Assembly: GCF_001580995.1 (NCBI RefSeq)
Contig: NZ_LHZU01000137.1
Span: 1 to 64,000, forward strand
Reading direction: 5' to 3'
From: Acetobacter senegalensis
GTDB lineage: Bacteria > Pseudomonadota > Alphaproteobacteria > Acetobacterales > Acetobacteraceae
DNA: 64,000 bases
The position numbers and the translations under genes were made by a program. Positions 1 through 8,643 of this stretch are shown here, piece by piece. Each line of letters opens with the position of its first letter. Within the stretch, counting starts at the first letter, position 1. Below the pieces are notes generated by a model, which was not told where the DNA came from, did no database searches, and saw only the letters and a program-made list of their open reading frames with translations.

Positions 1-41
1 GCCAGTGCCAGTGCCAGTGCCAGTGCCAGTGCCAGTGCCAG
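1..41. repeat. Hexamer tandem repeat (GCCAGT)n, cut by window edge
   Basis: Six full copies of GCCAGT and a partial seventh start at base 1, so the array continues to the left. In plus frame 1 it would encode alternating Ala-Ser, followed by a short tail and a TGA at 79-81. Frames 2 and 3 would give Pro-Val or Gln-Cys and stop at 53 and 57. A terminator-like hairpin at 113-166 points the same way, so this may be the 3' end of a plus-strand gene, but the window does not settle that. Copy number is likely variable by slippage. Confidence 0.85.
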
Positions 42-112
42 AGGTATGGCACTAGGTAGGGTATGGTCAGAGGTTGCTTGATTGATGCGGCAAAATTTTT
101 CCGTGGAGTGTT

Positions 113-166
113 CTTATGTGAGCACAATGCTTGCGTGTGCCAGAGAACCTCACATAGGTCTTTTTT
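113..166 (+). terminator. Probable rho-independent terminator for a gene left of the window
   Basis: TATGTGAG (115-122) pairs with CTCACATA (149-156). The loop can form an inner GCACA/TGTGC helix. TCTTTTTT follows directly. The hairpin points rightwards, so it would end a plus-strand transcript entering from the left. The loop is long, so confidence is moderate. Confidence 0.5.
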
Positions 167-231
167 GCGCTAAATTGTGCGTGGCAGGGGCTTGATAAGC
201 ACCATTCTGTACGAATTTACGCCTAACGCCT

Positions 232-429
232 TCAGCTATTTTCTTTTCTGGAAGAGGCGCGCGCCGCGCTGAGAACGTTTTCCATCCGGACGGGAATGCC
301 TTTTTCCTGAAGCTTGGCAATATCTGCTTCCAGATCTGCCACTTTCCGTTTGTTCCAGAAATGCAGAAAGACGCTAAAGGCCGAGGCAGAGACAGCTAAA
401 AGCAGGGTGACAATTTCAAGAGCAAGCAT
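232..429 (-). CDS. Small hypothetical single-pass membrane protein
   Basis: This is a 65-residue protein I cannot assign to a family. Residues 4-25 are strongly hydrophobic and form one membrane segment. They are followed by a basic WNKRK stretch and a short helical, charged region (residues 31-43) with coiled-coil character. The C-terminus is polar and basic. It starts at an ATG with only a weak ribosome binding site. It sits downstream of the Tim44-like gene but is separated from it by a strong terminator (474-518), so it must have its own promoter or depend on read-through. The reading frame is plausible but unproven. Confidence 0.5.
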   Translation of the reverse strand: MLALEIVTLLLAVSASAFSVFLHFWNKRKVADLEADIAKLQEKGIPVRMENVLSAARASSRKENS

Positions 430-473
430 AAATCAGGAATCCCGCCACAGGATTGAAGGCCTTCAGAAGAGGC

Positions 474-518
474 AAAAAAAGTCTCTCGGTTCGCGCAATC
501 AAAGAGCGGAACCGAGAG
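474..518 (-). terminator. Rho-independent terminator after the Tim44-like gene
   Basis: A perfect 10-bp stem pairs CTCTCGGTTC (483-492) with GAACCGAGAG (509-518). On the minus strand it is followed by AC and seven T (474-480). It lies 17 bases past the stop of the Tim44-like gene and ends that minus-strand cluster. Confidence 0.85.
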
Positions 519-534
519 ATAGAGAGGGTGTGCC

Positions 535-1497
535 TTAACCGCGCGTCTGCTGAATACCGGAAAGCAGCCAGCGTCCACCGCGAGAGGGGCGCGTGAAGGT
601 CCAGAGTTCAGTAATGGTCACCGGATCGGTTGAACTGCCTTCAATCACTTGCCCTGTCGCGTTGGTGGTCAGGTCAATCAGGCTGTACCGCATGGCGACT
701 GTCGCATAATCCATGCCGCCTTCCTGCCAGGCTTCGGCCAGATCTCCCTGAATGAAGTGAACATCAGAAACAACGTTGCGTGCACCCTGTGCGGCAAGTG
801 CGGCAAGCTGCTGGTTGAAGTAGGAAACCATTTCAGGGGTGGCCATCTGCTGCATGGCCGGAACATTCTGCTGGTTCCATGCTGTCTGGATATCCAGCAA
901 TGTTTGCTGGAAGGCCTGATAGTCACTGGTGGTAATGGGCAGGGCCGAGGACGCTGCGCCGATAGCCCCTGTAGGGCGAGGCGCAGCCCCTGCTGCACCC
1001 GGTGTAAGACCCAGCCCGTTAGCTGTGTTGTTCGTGATACGATTGCCGGAGAACCGCCGGACCAGCCACATGATGATCCACACAACCAGAGCAATCTGGA
1101 GCATGAGACCAATCAGCCCGAAAAAGCTGTGAACCCCGCCAAAAAATCCATGGCCGGACAGCAGCCCGAAAAGACCTGCGCCCAGCATCCCGCCAGCAAA
1201 GCCGGTCAGGAACGGGTGGCGTGGGCGCATGGCCTGATTGAACATGCCTTGCTGATAAGGGGCCTGCGCCCCGTATCCACTTTGCCCGGGTGTGCGCGGC
1301 GTAATGGAACGATCCATCGGCGCAGCCCCGTAAGGCGTGGTGCGTGTGGGCGGGGGAGCGCTCCAGGTCCGGCTCCCGCGGCTGCCCATGGAGCCGCCTT
1401 GTCCGGGCCGCGCATCAGCATGATAAGCCAGTGGGCCACTGAGCAGGCTCACGGTCATCAAGGCGGCAAGAGCGGAAGAGAGAGTGCGCTTTTTCAC
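535..1497 (-). CDS. Tim44-like domain protein, exported or membrane anchored
   Basis: A 320-residue protein. A basic n-region (KKR) and hydrophobic core ending at YHADA look like a signal peptide. A Gly/Pro/Ser-rich linker follows, then a Gly/Phe-rich hydrophobic stretch with a membrane segment (about residues 127-147). The C-terminal third (about 190-318) matches the NTF2-like fold of bacterial Tim44-domain proteins. I chose GTG at 1497 because it puts the signal peptide at the N-terminus and has GGAG upstream. A TTG at 1536 would add 13 charged residues and overlap pmbA. Bacterial Tim44 homologues are poorly understood; a role at the membrane is inference. Confidence 0.72.
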   Translation of the reverse strand: MKKRTLSSALAALMTVSLLSGPLAYHADARPGQGGSMGSRGSRTWSAPPPTRTTPYGAAPMDRSITPRTPGQSGYGAQAPYQQGMFNQAMRPRHPFLTGFAGGMLGAGLFGLLSGHGFFGGVHSFFGLIGLMLQIALVVWIIMWLVRRFSGNRITNNTANGLGLTPGAAGAAPRPTGAIGAASSALPITTSDYQAFQQTLLDIQTAWNQQNVPAMQQMATPEMVSYFNQQLAALAAQGARNVVSDVHFIQGDLAEAWQEGGMDYATVAMRYSLIDLTTNATGQVIEGSSTDPVTITELWTFTRPSRGGRWLLSGIQQTRG

Positions 1498-1522
1498 GAG
1501 GTCTTGTGTCTCCAGACGGTCA

Positions 1523-2863
1523 TCACGCCCCGGCAATACTCAGGGCTTCTACCCTTAATGTGGGGGCGTCGGTGCCAAAACGGAACTGTAAATCGTTCGC
1601 TAAAGTAAGGGACGCGAAAATTTCCAGCAGGTTCCCGGCTAGAGTGAACTCGGCTGCGGATTCGGCAATTTGACCATCACGGATCATGAAGCCGGATGCG
1701 CCTCGGCTGTAGTCGCCCGTCAGACCATTGATGGAGGAGCCCATCATCTCGGTAATGAACAGTCCTTCCTTGATATCCGCCATCAGTTCTGTCGGGCTGA
1801 GCGTGCCGGGACCGAAGGACAGATTGGTGGCCGAAGGGGAAGGCGGGCCAGACGTGCCACGTGCCGCGCGTCCGTTGCTTTCCAAGCCAAGATGGCGGGC
1901 GCTACGCGTATCCAGAATCCACGTTTGCAGCACACCGTCACGCACCAGTTCCAATGGCGCCACTGGCATTGCTTCGCCGTCAAACGGACGAGAGCGCAGC
2001 CCACGGTGACGCGTGGGATCATCCGTTATGGTGACGCCTTCAGCAAACAGGCGCTGGCCCAGTTTTTCTTTCAGAAAAGACGTGCCACGGGCGATGGAGG
2101 AACCATTGATGGCACCAATAAAATGTCCAAGAAAACTGTTGGCCACGCGCGGATGAAACACCACTGGGTAGCGGCCGGTACGGGGACGGACGGGATTAAC
2201 GCGAGCTACCGCTTTTTCTCCGGCACTGCGGCCCAGAACAGCAGCGTTGTCCAGATCAGCCAGATGCACCGTGCCGTGATAATCGTAATCGCGCTGCATG
2301 GTCTCACCTTTGCCCGCCAGTACGCAGACAGAGGTGGAATGGCGGGTGCGGGCATAAGTGCCAGCAAAATCTTGCGAGGTGACAAGCGCGATGTCCGTGC
2401 GCCCCCAGGATGCACTGCTACCAGCGCTGTTGGTCACGCCATTGACGGCCAGAGCAGCTTCTTCCCCCTCACGGGCGCGGGCCAGTAGAGCATTGGCATC
2501 TGGCTCGGCCGTATCGGTCAGGTCCAGCGTGTTGGAGGTAAGCGTGCCGGTAAGCGCATGCGGTGCCAGACCGGCAAAACGGTCTTCAGGTAGCACGCGG
2601 GCCATGGCAAGGGCCTGTTCCACCAAGCCATCAAACCGGCTGGGATCAAGCGTGGTGGTGGAAACAATGGCAGATTTCCGGCCTGTGAAGACACGCAGGC
2701 CCAGATCTGTTGTTTCTGATCGCTCCAGTTCTTCCGTAACCCCGTTACGGACCCCCGCGCCTATGGCGGTGCTGGAGACAAAGACTGCATCGGCAGCATC
2801 GGCTCCGGCAGTGCGCGCACGGCGGACAAGATCAGAGATCTTTTCGAGGGTTTGTGCGCTCAT
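1523..2863 (-). CDS. pmbA: TldD/PmbA family protein, PmbA subunit
   Basis: A 446-residue protein of the usual PmbA length. TldD and PmbA form a protease known for maturing microcin B17 and clearing some antitoxins. PmbA is the partner without the zinc-binding HExxxH motif, and none is visible here. The C-terminal half contains the family-typical stretch around SSINGLTGDYSRGASGF (residues about 375-391). It overlaps the start of the upstream M16 peptidase gene's stop by four bases (ATGA type), so the two are translationally coupled. TldD is not in the window. Confidence 0.88.
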   Translation of the reverse strand: MSAQTLEKISDLVRRARTAGADAADAVFVSSTAIGAGVRNGVTEELERSETTDLGLRVFTGRKSAIVSTTTLDPSRFDGLVEQALAMARVLPEDRFAGLAPHALTGTLTSNTLDLTDTAEPDANALLARAREGEEAALAVNGVTNSAGSSASWGRTDIALVTSQDFAGTYARTRHSTSVCVLAGKGETMQRDYDYHGTVHLADLDNAAVLGRSAGEKAVARVNPVRPRTGRYPVVFHPRVANSFLGHFIGAINGSSIARGTSFLKEKLGQRLFAEGVTITDDPTRHRGLRSRPFDGEAMPVAPLELVRDGVLQTWILDTRSARHLGLESNGRAARGTSGPPSPSATNLSFGPGTLSPTELMADIKEGLFITEMMGSSINGLTGDYSRGASGFMIRDGQIAESAAEFTLAGNLLEIFASLTLANDLQFRFGTDAPTLRVEALSIAGA

Positions 2864-4125
2864 GCTGCAAGCTTCTCCGCAATGGTGTTCAGGGGCAGCA
2901 CATGGCTGACCGGGCCAAGGGCGGCCAAGGTGGGCTGCTGGGTAAAGATACGGCCAGCCACGCGGCAGATATCAGCCGGGGTTACGGCTTCAACCCGTGC
3001 AACGGTTTCCGCAACCGGGATGATACGGCCAAAAAGCTGAAGCTGGCGTGCAATCTGCTCACACCGGCTGCCTGTGCTTTCCAGAGACATCAGCAGGGAG
3101 GCTTTCAACTGCGCCCGTGCCCGGAGCAATTCATCCTGCCCGACCGAAAGCTGGACCTTGCGGAGTTCTTCCAAGGTTACAGGCACCAACTCGGCACATT
3201 GTTTTTCACCCGTGCCCGCGTAAATGCCGAACAGGCCGCCATCAATGAAAGGGGCACTGAAGGAATAGACGGAATAAACCAGCCCACGTTTTTCCCGGAT
3301 TTCCTGAAACAGGCGGGAGGACATGCCGCCGCCCAGAACCATGGAAAGTAGCAGCGTGGCGTAATAATCCGGGTCATTATACCCTACGGACGGGAAGCCC
3401 AGAACCACATGGGCCTGATCCAGATCCTTTTCCTGACGGAATTCGCCTCCACCATAAAGCGAGGGTGGGGTTGGGATCTGTGATGTCAGCGGCAGGTCTG
3501 CAAAATGGCGCTGCACGCGTTCTACAACGTCTTCATGGTGCAGGTTGCCAGCAGCCGCCACCACCATGTTTTCAGCCGTATAATGTGTGCGCATGTAGGA
3601 CATGAGCGTATCACGGCTCATGGACTGGATCAGATCTTCCGTACCCAGCGTGGGGCGCCCCATGGGCTGGTCAGGGAAGGCTGTAGCCTGAAAATGGTCA
3701 AACACCACATCATCCGGCGTATCATTTGCCTGACCGATTTCCTGAAGGATCACGCCGCGTTCCCGCTCGATCTCGGTCGGATCAAAGGTGGAGTGGGTAA
3801 GGATATCACCAATGATATCAACACCCAGATCCATGTTTTCCTTCAGCAGCTTGACGTAGAAGGCTGTCTGTTCCCGCGCGGTGTAGGCGTTGATATGGCC
3901 GCCCACATTTTCAATTTCTTCCGCAATCTGCAGGGCGGAGCGGCTTGTGGTGCCTTTGAACGCCATGTGTTCCAGAAAGTGGGACACACCATTTTCTTCC
4001 GCCGTTTCATCGCGCGTGCCGGTGGACACATACGCCCCGAATGAAACGGTTTCCACCCGTTCCATTCGTTCAGTTACAATGGTCAGGCCGGAGGGCAGAC
4101 GGGTCAGATTGATCGGGTCAGTCAT
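2860..4125 (-). CDS. M16 family zinc peptidase (mitochondrial processing peptidase beta-like)
   Basis: A 421-residue protein with the inverted zinc motif HFLEH at residues 49-53 and a third ligand Glu at 129, exactly 76 residues on, as in the HxxEH-x76-E pattern of the M16B family. The rest matches the two-lobed processing-peptidase fold, including a Gly-rich GGGMSSRLFQEIREKRGL loop typical of the beta subunit. Start ATG at 4125 has AGGA five bases upstream. It lies 51 bases after thrC, an arrangement common in Alphaproteobacteria, and is coupled to pmbA. The substrate is unknown. Confidence 0.9.
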   Translation of the reverse strand: MTDPINLTRLPSGLTIVTERMERVETVSFGAYVSTGTRDETAEENGVSHFLEHMAFKGTTSRSALQIAEEIENVGGHINAYTAREQTAFYVKLLKENMDLGVDIIGDILTHSTFDPTEIERERGVILQEIGQANDTPDDVVFDHFQATAFPDQPMGRPTLGTEDLIQSMSRDTLMSYMRTHYTAENMVVAAAGNLHHEDVVERVQRHFADLPLTSQIPTPPSLYGGGEFRQEKDLDQAHVVLGFPSVGYNDPDYYATLLLSMVLGGGMSSRLFQEIREKRGLVYSVYSFSAPFIDGGLFGIYAGTGEKQCAELVPVTLEELRKVQLSVGQDELLRARAQLKASLLMSLESTGSRCEQIARQLQLFGRIIPVAETVARVEAVTPADICRVAGRIFTQQPTLAALGPVSHVLPLNTIAEKLAA

Positions 4126-4133
4126 TCTTGTCC

Positions 4134-4162
4134 TGAAAGGAAAGGCCGCGGGGAGGCGGCCT
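4134..4162 (-). terminator. Possible weak terminator or attenuator between thrC and the M16 gene
   Basis: AGGCCGC (4143-4149) pairs with GCGGCCT (4156-4162) around a six-base loop. On the minus strand TTTCCTTTC follows. The interrupted T tract suggests partial termination, which would lower expression of the peptidase and pmbA relative to thrC. Confidence 0.45.
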
Positions 4163-4176
4163 GAAAAAGAAAGAAA

Positions 4177-5577
4177 TTATGCAGCGTTAGACAGAACAGC
4201 GGCGCGCACCGCATCTTTTACGGCATCTGGCGTGGCCGGAACGGTGCGATACCGTTCCTCGCGCGAGAAAAGGTCTTCCAGATGCACGGGCAGGGCGGGA
4301 TGAATCCCCGTTGCCGCAACCATGGCATCCGGGAATTTGGCCGGGTGAGCGGTTGCCATGGCCACCATAGGAACACCTGGTTCACGGAAGCGTCGGCCCG
4401 CGGCAATGCCAATGGCGCTGTGCGGGTCTGCCAGATAGTTGGAACGCTGGTGCAGGGTCCTGATTTCGGTTTCCGTCCCTGCATCGTCAAGGGCCAGACC
4501 GGAAAAGAGTTCTCGCGCCGTATTCCATGCTTCAGCCGGGACGTCCATGTGCCCGCTGGTGCGGAAGGTGGTCATGATCCGGGCACAGGCTTCGGCATCA
4601 CGCCCCAGCAGTTCAAACAGCAGCCGCTCAAAGTTGGAAGAAACCTGAATGTCCATGGAGGGCGAGAGGCTGGGAACAACCTCTTTCATGGTCATGTCAT
4701 TCGCGTTCAGGAAGCGGGTCAGAATATCGTTGCGGTTGGAGCCTACGCACAGATGGCGCACGGGCAGGCCCATTTTGCGGGCAGTCCATGCGGCCAGAAT
4801 GTTGCCGAAGTTCCCTGTGGGCACGGCAAAGGAGACTTCCCGTTCCGGCGCGCCGAAGTTCAGGGCGGCATACACATAATAGGGTACCTGCGCGGCGATA
4901 CGGGCCCAGTTGATGGAATTGACGGCGGAAAGATGCATGTCCTGCCGGAAAGGCGCATCAGCAAAGCAGGCTTTGACCAGATCCTGACAATCATCAAACG
5001 TGCCTTCAACGGCCAGATTAGTGATATTGGAGTCCAGAACGGTGGTCATCTGGCGGCGCTGTACCTCGGAGGTACGACCCTTGGGGTGCAGAATGACCAC
5101 GGAAAGCCGTTTGCGTCCGCGGCAGGCTTCAATAGCAGCCGATCCGGTATCCCCTGACGTTGCACCCACAATGGTGACGTGGCTGTCACGCTGGGTCAGC
5201 ACATGTTCAAACAACTGGCCCAGCACCTGCATGGCCATGTCTTTGAAGGCCAGCGTGGGGCCATGGAACAGTTCCTGCACAAACAGGCCATCTTCCACCT
5301 GTGTCAGTGGCACAATGGCGGGATGGTCAAACCCGGCATAAGCCTGTGCGCACAGGCGGCGCAGGGTGGCTTCATCAATATCGTCCCCCACAAACGGGGC
5401 CAGAACACGGGCCGCCAGTTCAGGGTAGGGCAGCCCACGCATGGCCTGCCATTCTGACAGGGAGAATGAGGGCCAGGTTTCCGGTAGATACAGGCCGCCA
5501 TCTTCGGCCAGACCTGCCAGCAGGACATCGGAAAACGAAAGAGCGGGAGCCTTCCCCCGGGTCGAGATATAGCGCAT
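4177..5577 (-). CDS. thrC: Threonine synthase
   Basis: A 466-residue PLP enzyme converting O-phosphohomoserine to threonine, the last step of threonine synthesis. The N-terminus MRYISTRG is family-typical. The PLP-binding lysine is K112 in HGPTLAFKDMAMQ. The phosphate-binding region GATSGDTGSAA follows, and NRND appears later. Its length is that of the long bacterial and fungal class. It is the first gene of a leftward cluster with the M16 peptidase and pmbA; the 161-base gap before it must hold its promoter. Confidence 0.96.
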   Translation of the reverse strand: MRYISTRGKAPALSFSDVLLAGLAEDGGLYLPETWPSFSLSEWQAMRGLPYPELAARVLAPFVGDDIDEATLRRLCAQAYAGFDHPAIVPLTQVEDGLFVQELFHGPTLAFKDMAMQVLGQLFEHVLTQRDSHVTIVGATSGDTGSAAIEACRGRKRLSVVILHPKGRTSEVQRRQMTTVLDSNITNLAVEGTFDDCQDLVKACFADAPFRQDMHLSAVNSINWARIAAQVPYYVYAALNFGAPEREVSFAVPTGNFGNILAAWTARKMGLPVRHLCVGSNRNDILTRFLNANDMTMKEVVPSLSPSMDIQVSSNFERLLFELLGRDAEACARIMTTFRTSGHMDVPAEAWNTARELFSGLALDDAGTETEIRTLHQRSNYLADPHSAIGIAAGRRFREPGVPMVAMATAHPAKFPDAMVAATGIHPALPVHLEDLFSREERYRTVPATPDAVKDAVRAAVLSNAA

Positions 5578-5738
5578 GCGCGGGTTATACCCTGAATAAA
5601 GAGTGGCGCGAAGTAGGCTTCTGCACTGTTTGCGTCACCCTTTTGCGGGCTGGCATGACGCCACACTCTTCCCGATCTCAGGGTAAGGTCTGAACAGAGA
5701 GAAGCGCGAGACGGCAGGAGGCGTGAAACCTGCTGTGC

Positions 5739-6926
5739 TTAGGTGGGTGGCGGGGTGGTGGGCAGCGTCAGTTTGTAAACGGTTACCGGCCATTCGACTG
5801 AGGGTTTTCCGTTCTGGAAGGCTGCCGTGTGGTTCAGTTGGGCGGCAGGAACATACAGATGGCCAGTTGTGTCCAGACCAGGTGTGGCGGGCCATTTCAG
5901 GCGTGGGTCGGTTATCAAACGCCGTGGAATACGGCCTATTGTATAGCTGAGAATGCTGCCGGTGCTGATATCTGACCAGTATAGTGTGCCGTCCGGCCCG
6001 ATGGTCATGCCACCCAGAGACGGCGTTTTATACCACTGCGTCACGCTTTCTTCCATGGCGGCAGGGGTGACATCCGGGTCTGTGAAAATGGTTGTTTCCA
6101 CTCTGGAGAGGTAGCCACCGGGGGGTTGCACCACAATCCATTTTCCGTCCGGGCTGACGGCGATCATGCTGGAATCAATGGCCAGCAGATTTCCGTTTGC
6201 CGTGGTAACCGGGCCATCGGGCGTCACGATGGGGCGTGTCGCGCTGATGGCGGGATGCCGATCCAGAAAACGGTGGGCGGAGCCGGAGGGAAGGTCAATC
6301 ACCAGCACACCCGCAACGCCAGAATCGGCCACATAGGCCGTGTTTTCGTGCACGGCCACGCCTGAGAGAACGCTGTCCTTGTGCAGGGCTGAGGCTTCAA
6401 TGGGCACAACACGCACCACGGTATTCTGTCTGGTATCAATCTGGATCAGTTTGGCCGGGGCAACAGCAGCGGCTTTATGATTGGGCACGCCACTATCCAG
6501 CACCCATAAGGTGCCATCTGCCAGAAGGGTCATGCCCGCAATGGAGACAATGCGTTTGCTGGCATCGCCGTCTTCCGCGTTCCATGCGGCATCAGGATAA
6601 GGCGCAAAACTGCCATCTGCAGAGCGCACGGACAACTGCGGTCCGGTATTGCCTACCCAGATTGGGGCTTCCAGCAGCGCACGGCCATCCGGCAACATGA
6701 CCACGGCATCCCAAACCTGTTTGTCAGATTGCGTGAACGGTTCCAGCGCGGAGGCAGGAAGCTCCGGCACTTTGGGCATATGCACAGCAAGAGCCGGACG
6801 TGCCGGCTGCAACAGCGTGAGGCTGACGGTGGCGAGGGCAGCCAGAACGACACGGCCTGCCGTGCGGGATGAGGGCTGAACGGAGCAGAGATCAGGGAGC
6901 GCCTTATGGCGTGTCGGCAGAAGCAT
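5739..6926 (-). CDS. Major royal jelly/Yellow-related secreted protein
   Basis: About 395 residues starting at the ATG chosen here. An N-terminal basic region and hydrophobic stretch ending in PARPALA look like a signal peptide cleaved before VHMPKVP. The body has repeated beta-propeller-like strands with DGTLWVLDSG, SGVAVHENTAYVADSG and GPDGTLYWSDISTG, matching the bacterial members of the Yellow/MRJP family. The frame stays open upstream into the M32 peptidase gene, but those residues look non-coding. Bacterial function is unknown; a six-bladed propeller binding a small molecule in the periplasm is inference. Confidence 0.75.
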   Translation of the reverse strand: MLLPTRHKALPDLCSVQPSSRTAGRVVLAALATVSLTLLQPARPALAVHMPKVPELPASALEPFTQSDKQVWDAVVMLPDGRALLEAPIWVGNTGPQLSVRSADGSFAPYPDAAWNAEDGDASKRIVSIAGMTLLADGTLWVLDSGVPNHKAAAVAPAKLIQIDTRQNTVVRVVPIEASALHKDSVLSGVAVHENTAYVADSGVAGVLVIDLPSGSAHRFLDRHPAISATRPIVTPDGPVTTANGNLLAIDSSMIAVSPDGKWIVVQPPGGYLSRVETTIFTDPDVTPAAMEESVTQWYKTPSLGGMTIGPDGTLYWSDISTGSILSYTIGRIPRRLITDPRLKWPATPGLDTTGHLYVPAAQLNHTAAFQNGKPSVEWPVTVYKLTLPTTPPPT

Positions 6927-7021
6927 GAGCGTAGTCTCAGCCTGTTTTGATGTCTCCCACAACCGCATTCTTCGCATGGCGCACGGGAGCGGAGCGAAGA
7001 AGCGGCTGGAGACGCAGAGAC

Positions 7022-8527
7022 TCAGGCGTCTGGTGCACGATCCAGATAGCGGCGGCGCACATGTGCCAGATAGGCATCCGCGCTGAGTGGGCCACCCGTT
7101 GCTGCCCGGATGATCTCCGGCATGGACGCACTGCTGGCGCGGCTGTGGACATTGGTACGCAGCCATTGCATCAGCGGCGCAAAATTACCCTGCGCGATGG
7201 CAGGAGCCAGACTGGCATCCTGCTGATACGCGGCCGTGCGCAACTGTGCGGATGCCAGAGCGCCAAGAGCATAACAGGGGAAGTAACCAAACAGCCCCTC
7301 GGGCCAGTGGATATCCTGCAAACAACCTCGCCGGTCATCGGGCACACTCAGGCCCAAGAGACTGTGGATTCCGTCATTGAAAGCGGCAGGCAGATCACGC
7401 AGCGCAAGATCTCCCTTTATCATCGCTTTTTCGAGGTCATAGCGGATGAGAATATGGGCCGGGTAGGTCACTTCATCCGCGTCCACCCGGATCAGGCCCG
7501 GCTGAACGTGGGTCAGCAGACGGTGCAGATTGTCTGGCTGCCATGCTGGGGTGCTTTCTGCCACCTCAAAAGTCTGACGCAACAGAGGGGCAACCCACTC
7601 AACAAACGCGCGGGATCGGCAGACCTGCATTTCAACCATCAGGGACTGGCTTTCATGCACGGTCATGCCAGCGGCCTGCCCTACAGGTTGCGAGAGCCAG
7701 TTCTGCGGCAGGCCCTGTTCATACATGGCGTGCCCGGTTTCATGCAGCACACCCATCATGGCTGGAATGAAGTCTTCTTCTTCATACCGGGTGGTCAGGC
7801 GGACATCGTGGGTGGCCCCTCCGCAGAAGGGGTGTGCACTCACGTCTAGCCGCCCACGGGTCATGTCAAACCCAAGCTGCTGCATCAGTCTGCGCCCGAG
7901 AGCCTCCTGCCGTGCAATGGGGAACGGACCTTCAAGGGGAATGCTGGCAGGCAAGGAAGCCTGTTTTTCCAGCACCGCGGCAATCAGGCCGGGCAGTTCC
8001 GTGCGCAGGCGGGCAAAAATGGGGTCAATATCTGTCTGCCGCGTGCCGGGATCAAACGAATCCAGCAAGGCATCGTAGGGGGAAAGGCCCAGAGCAGCCC
8101 CCTTGGCCTCTCCTACTTGTCGGGTGAGGTTCAGCACTTCGGTCAGATGCGGCAGAAAACCGGCAAAGTCACTGTTCTGCCGGGCTTCGCGCCACGCCAT
8201 CTCACTCCGCGTTGTGGCTTGGGTGCAGGCTTCCACCAGATCGCCCGGCAGGGCCGTGGCGTGGGTATGAACGCGGCGCATTTCGGCCAGATTGGCGCGT
8301 TGCCATGGGTCCTCACCAGCGTCGGCCTCGGCCAGAAGGTCGGCCATTTCCGGTGCTGTCAGGATTTCGTGACGCAATCCTTCCAGAATGGCCAGATTAT
8401 CCGCACGGCGGTCTGCCGTGCCGTGGGGCATCATCACTTCCTTGTCCCAGCACAGGATGCCAAGGGCATCGCTCAGGGAGGAAAGACGGGCAAAGTGGCG
8501 TTCAAGGCTCTGATAGGCTTTATTCAT
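7022..8527 (-). CDS. M32 family metallocarboxypeptidase (Taq type)
   Basis: A 501-residue cytoplasmic zinc carboxypeptidase that trims C-terminal residues from peptides. The zinc site is HETGH at residues 262-266 with a third ligand Glu292 in VHESQS, and the flanking AMYEQGLP is family-typical. Length equals that of Thermus and Bacillus members. The start ATG faces the TPR gene across a 116-base divergent region. It may be transcribed together with the downstream Yellow-related gene, which starts 95 bases past its stop. Confidence 0.93.
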   Translation of the reverse strand: MNKAYQSLERHFARLSSLSDALGILCWDKEVMMPHGTADRRADNLAILEGLRHEILTAPEMADLLAEADAGEDPWQRANLAEMRRVHTHATALPGDLVEACTQATTRSEMAWREARQNSDFAGFLPHLTEVLNLTRQVGEAKGAALGLSPYDALLDSFDPGTRQTDIDPIFARLRTELPGLIAAVLEKQASLPASIPLEGPFPIARQEALGRRLMQQLGFDMTRGRLDVSAHPFCGGATHDVRLTTRYEEEDFIPAMMGVLHETGHAMYEQGLPQNWLSQPVGQAAGMTVHESQSLMVEMQVCRSRAFVEWVAPLLRQTFEVAESTPAWQPDNLHRLLTHVQPGLIRVDADEVTYPAHILIRYDLEKAMIKGDLALRDLPAAFNDGIHSLLGLSVPDDRRGCLQDIHWPEGLFGYFPCYALGALASAQLRTAAYQQDASLAPAIAQGNFAPLMQWLRTNVHSRASSASMPEIIRAATGGPLSADAYLAHVRRRYLDRAPDA

Positions 8528-8643
8528 GGGACCGGATCATAAATCAGGAACCTGCCGGACGGAATGACCTGAACGGGACAAACCGACCAAAAACGCGGCA
8601 GGTGCGTTGCGCGCTGCATAGTTACCAAGGAGCCCCACTGCTT

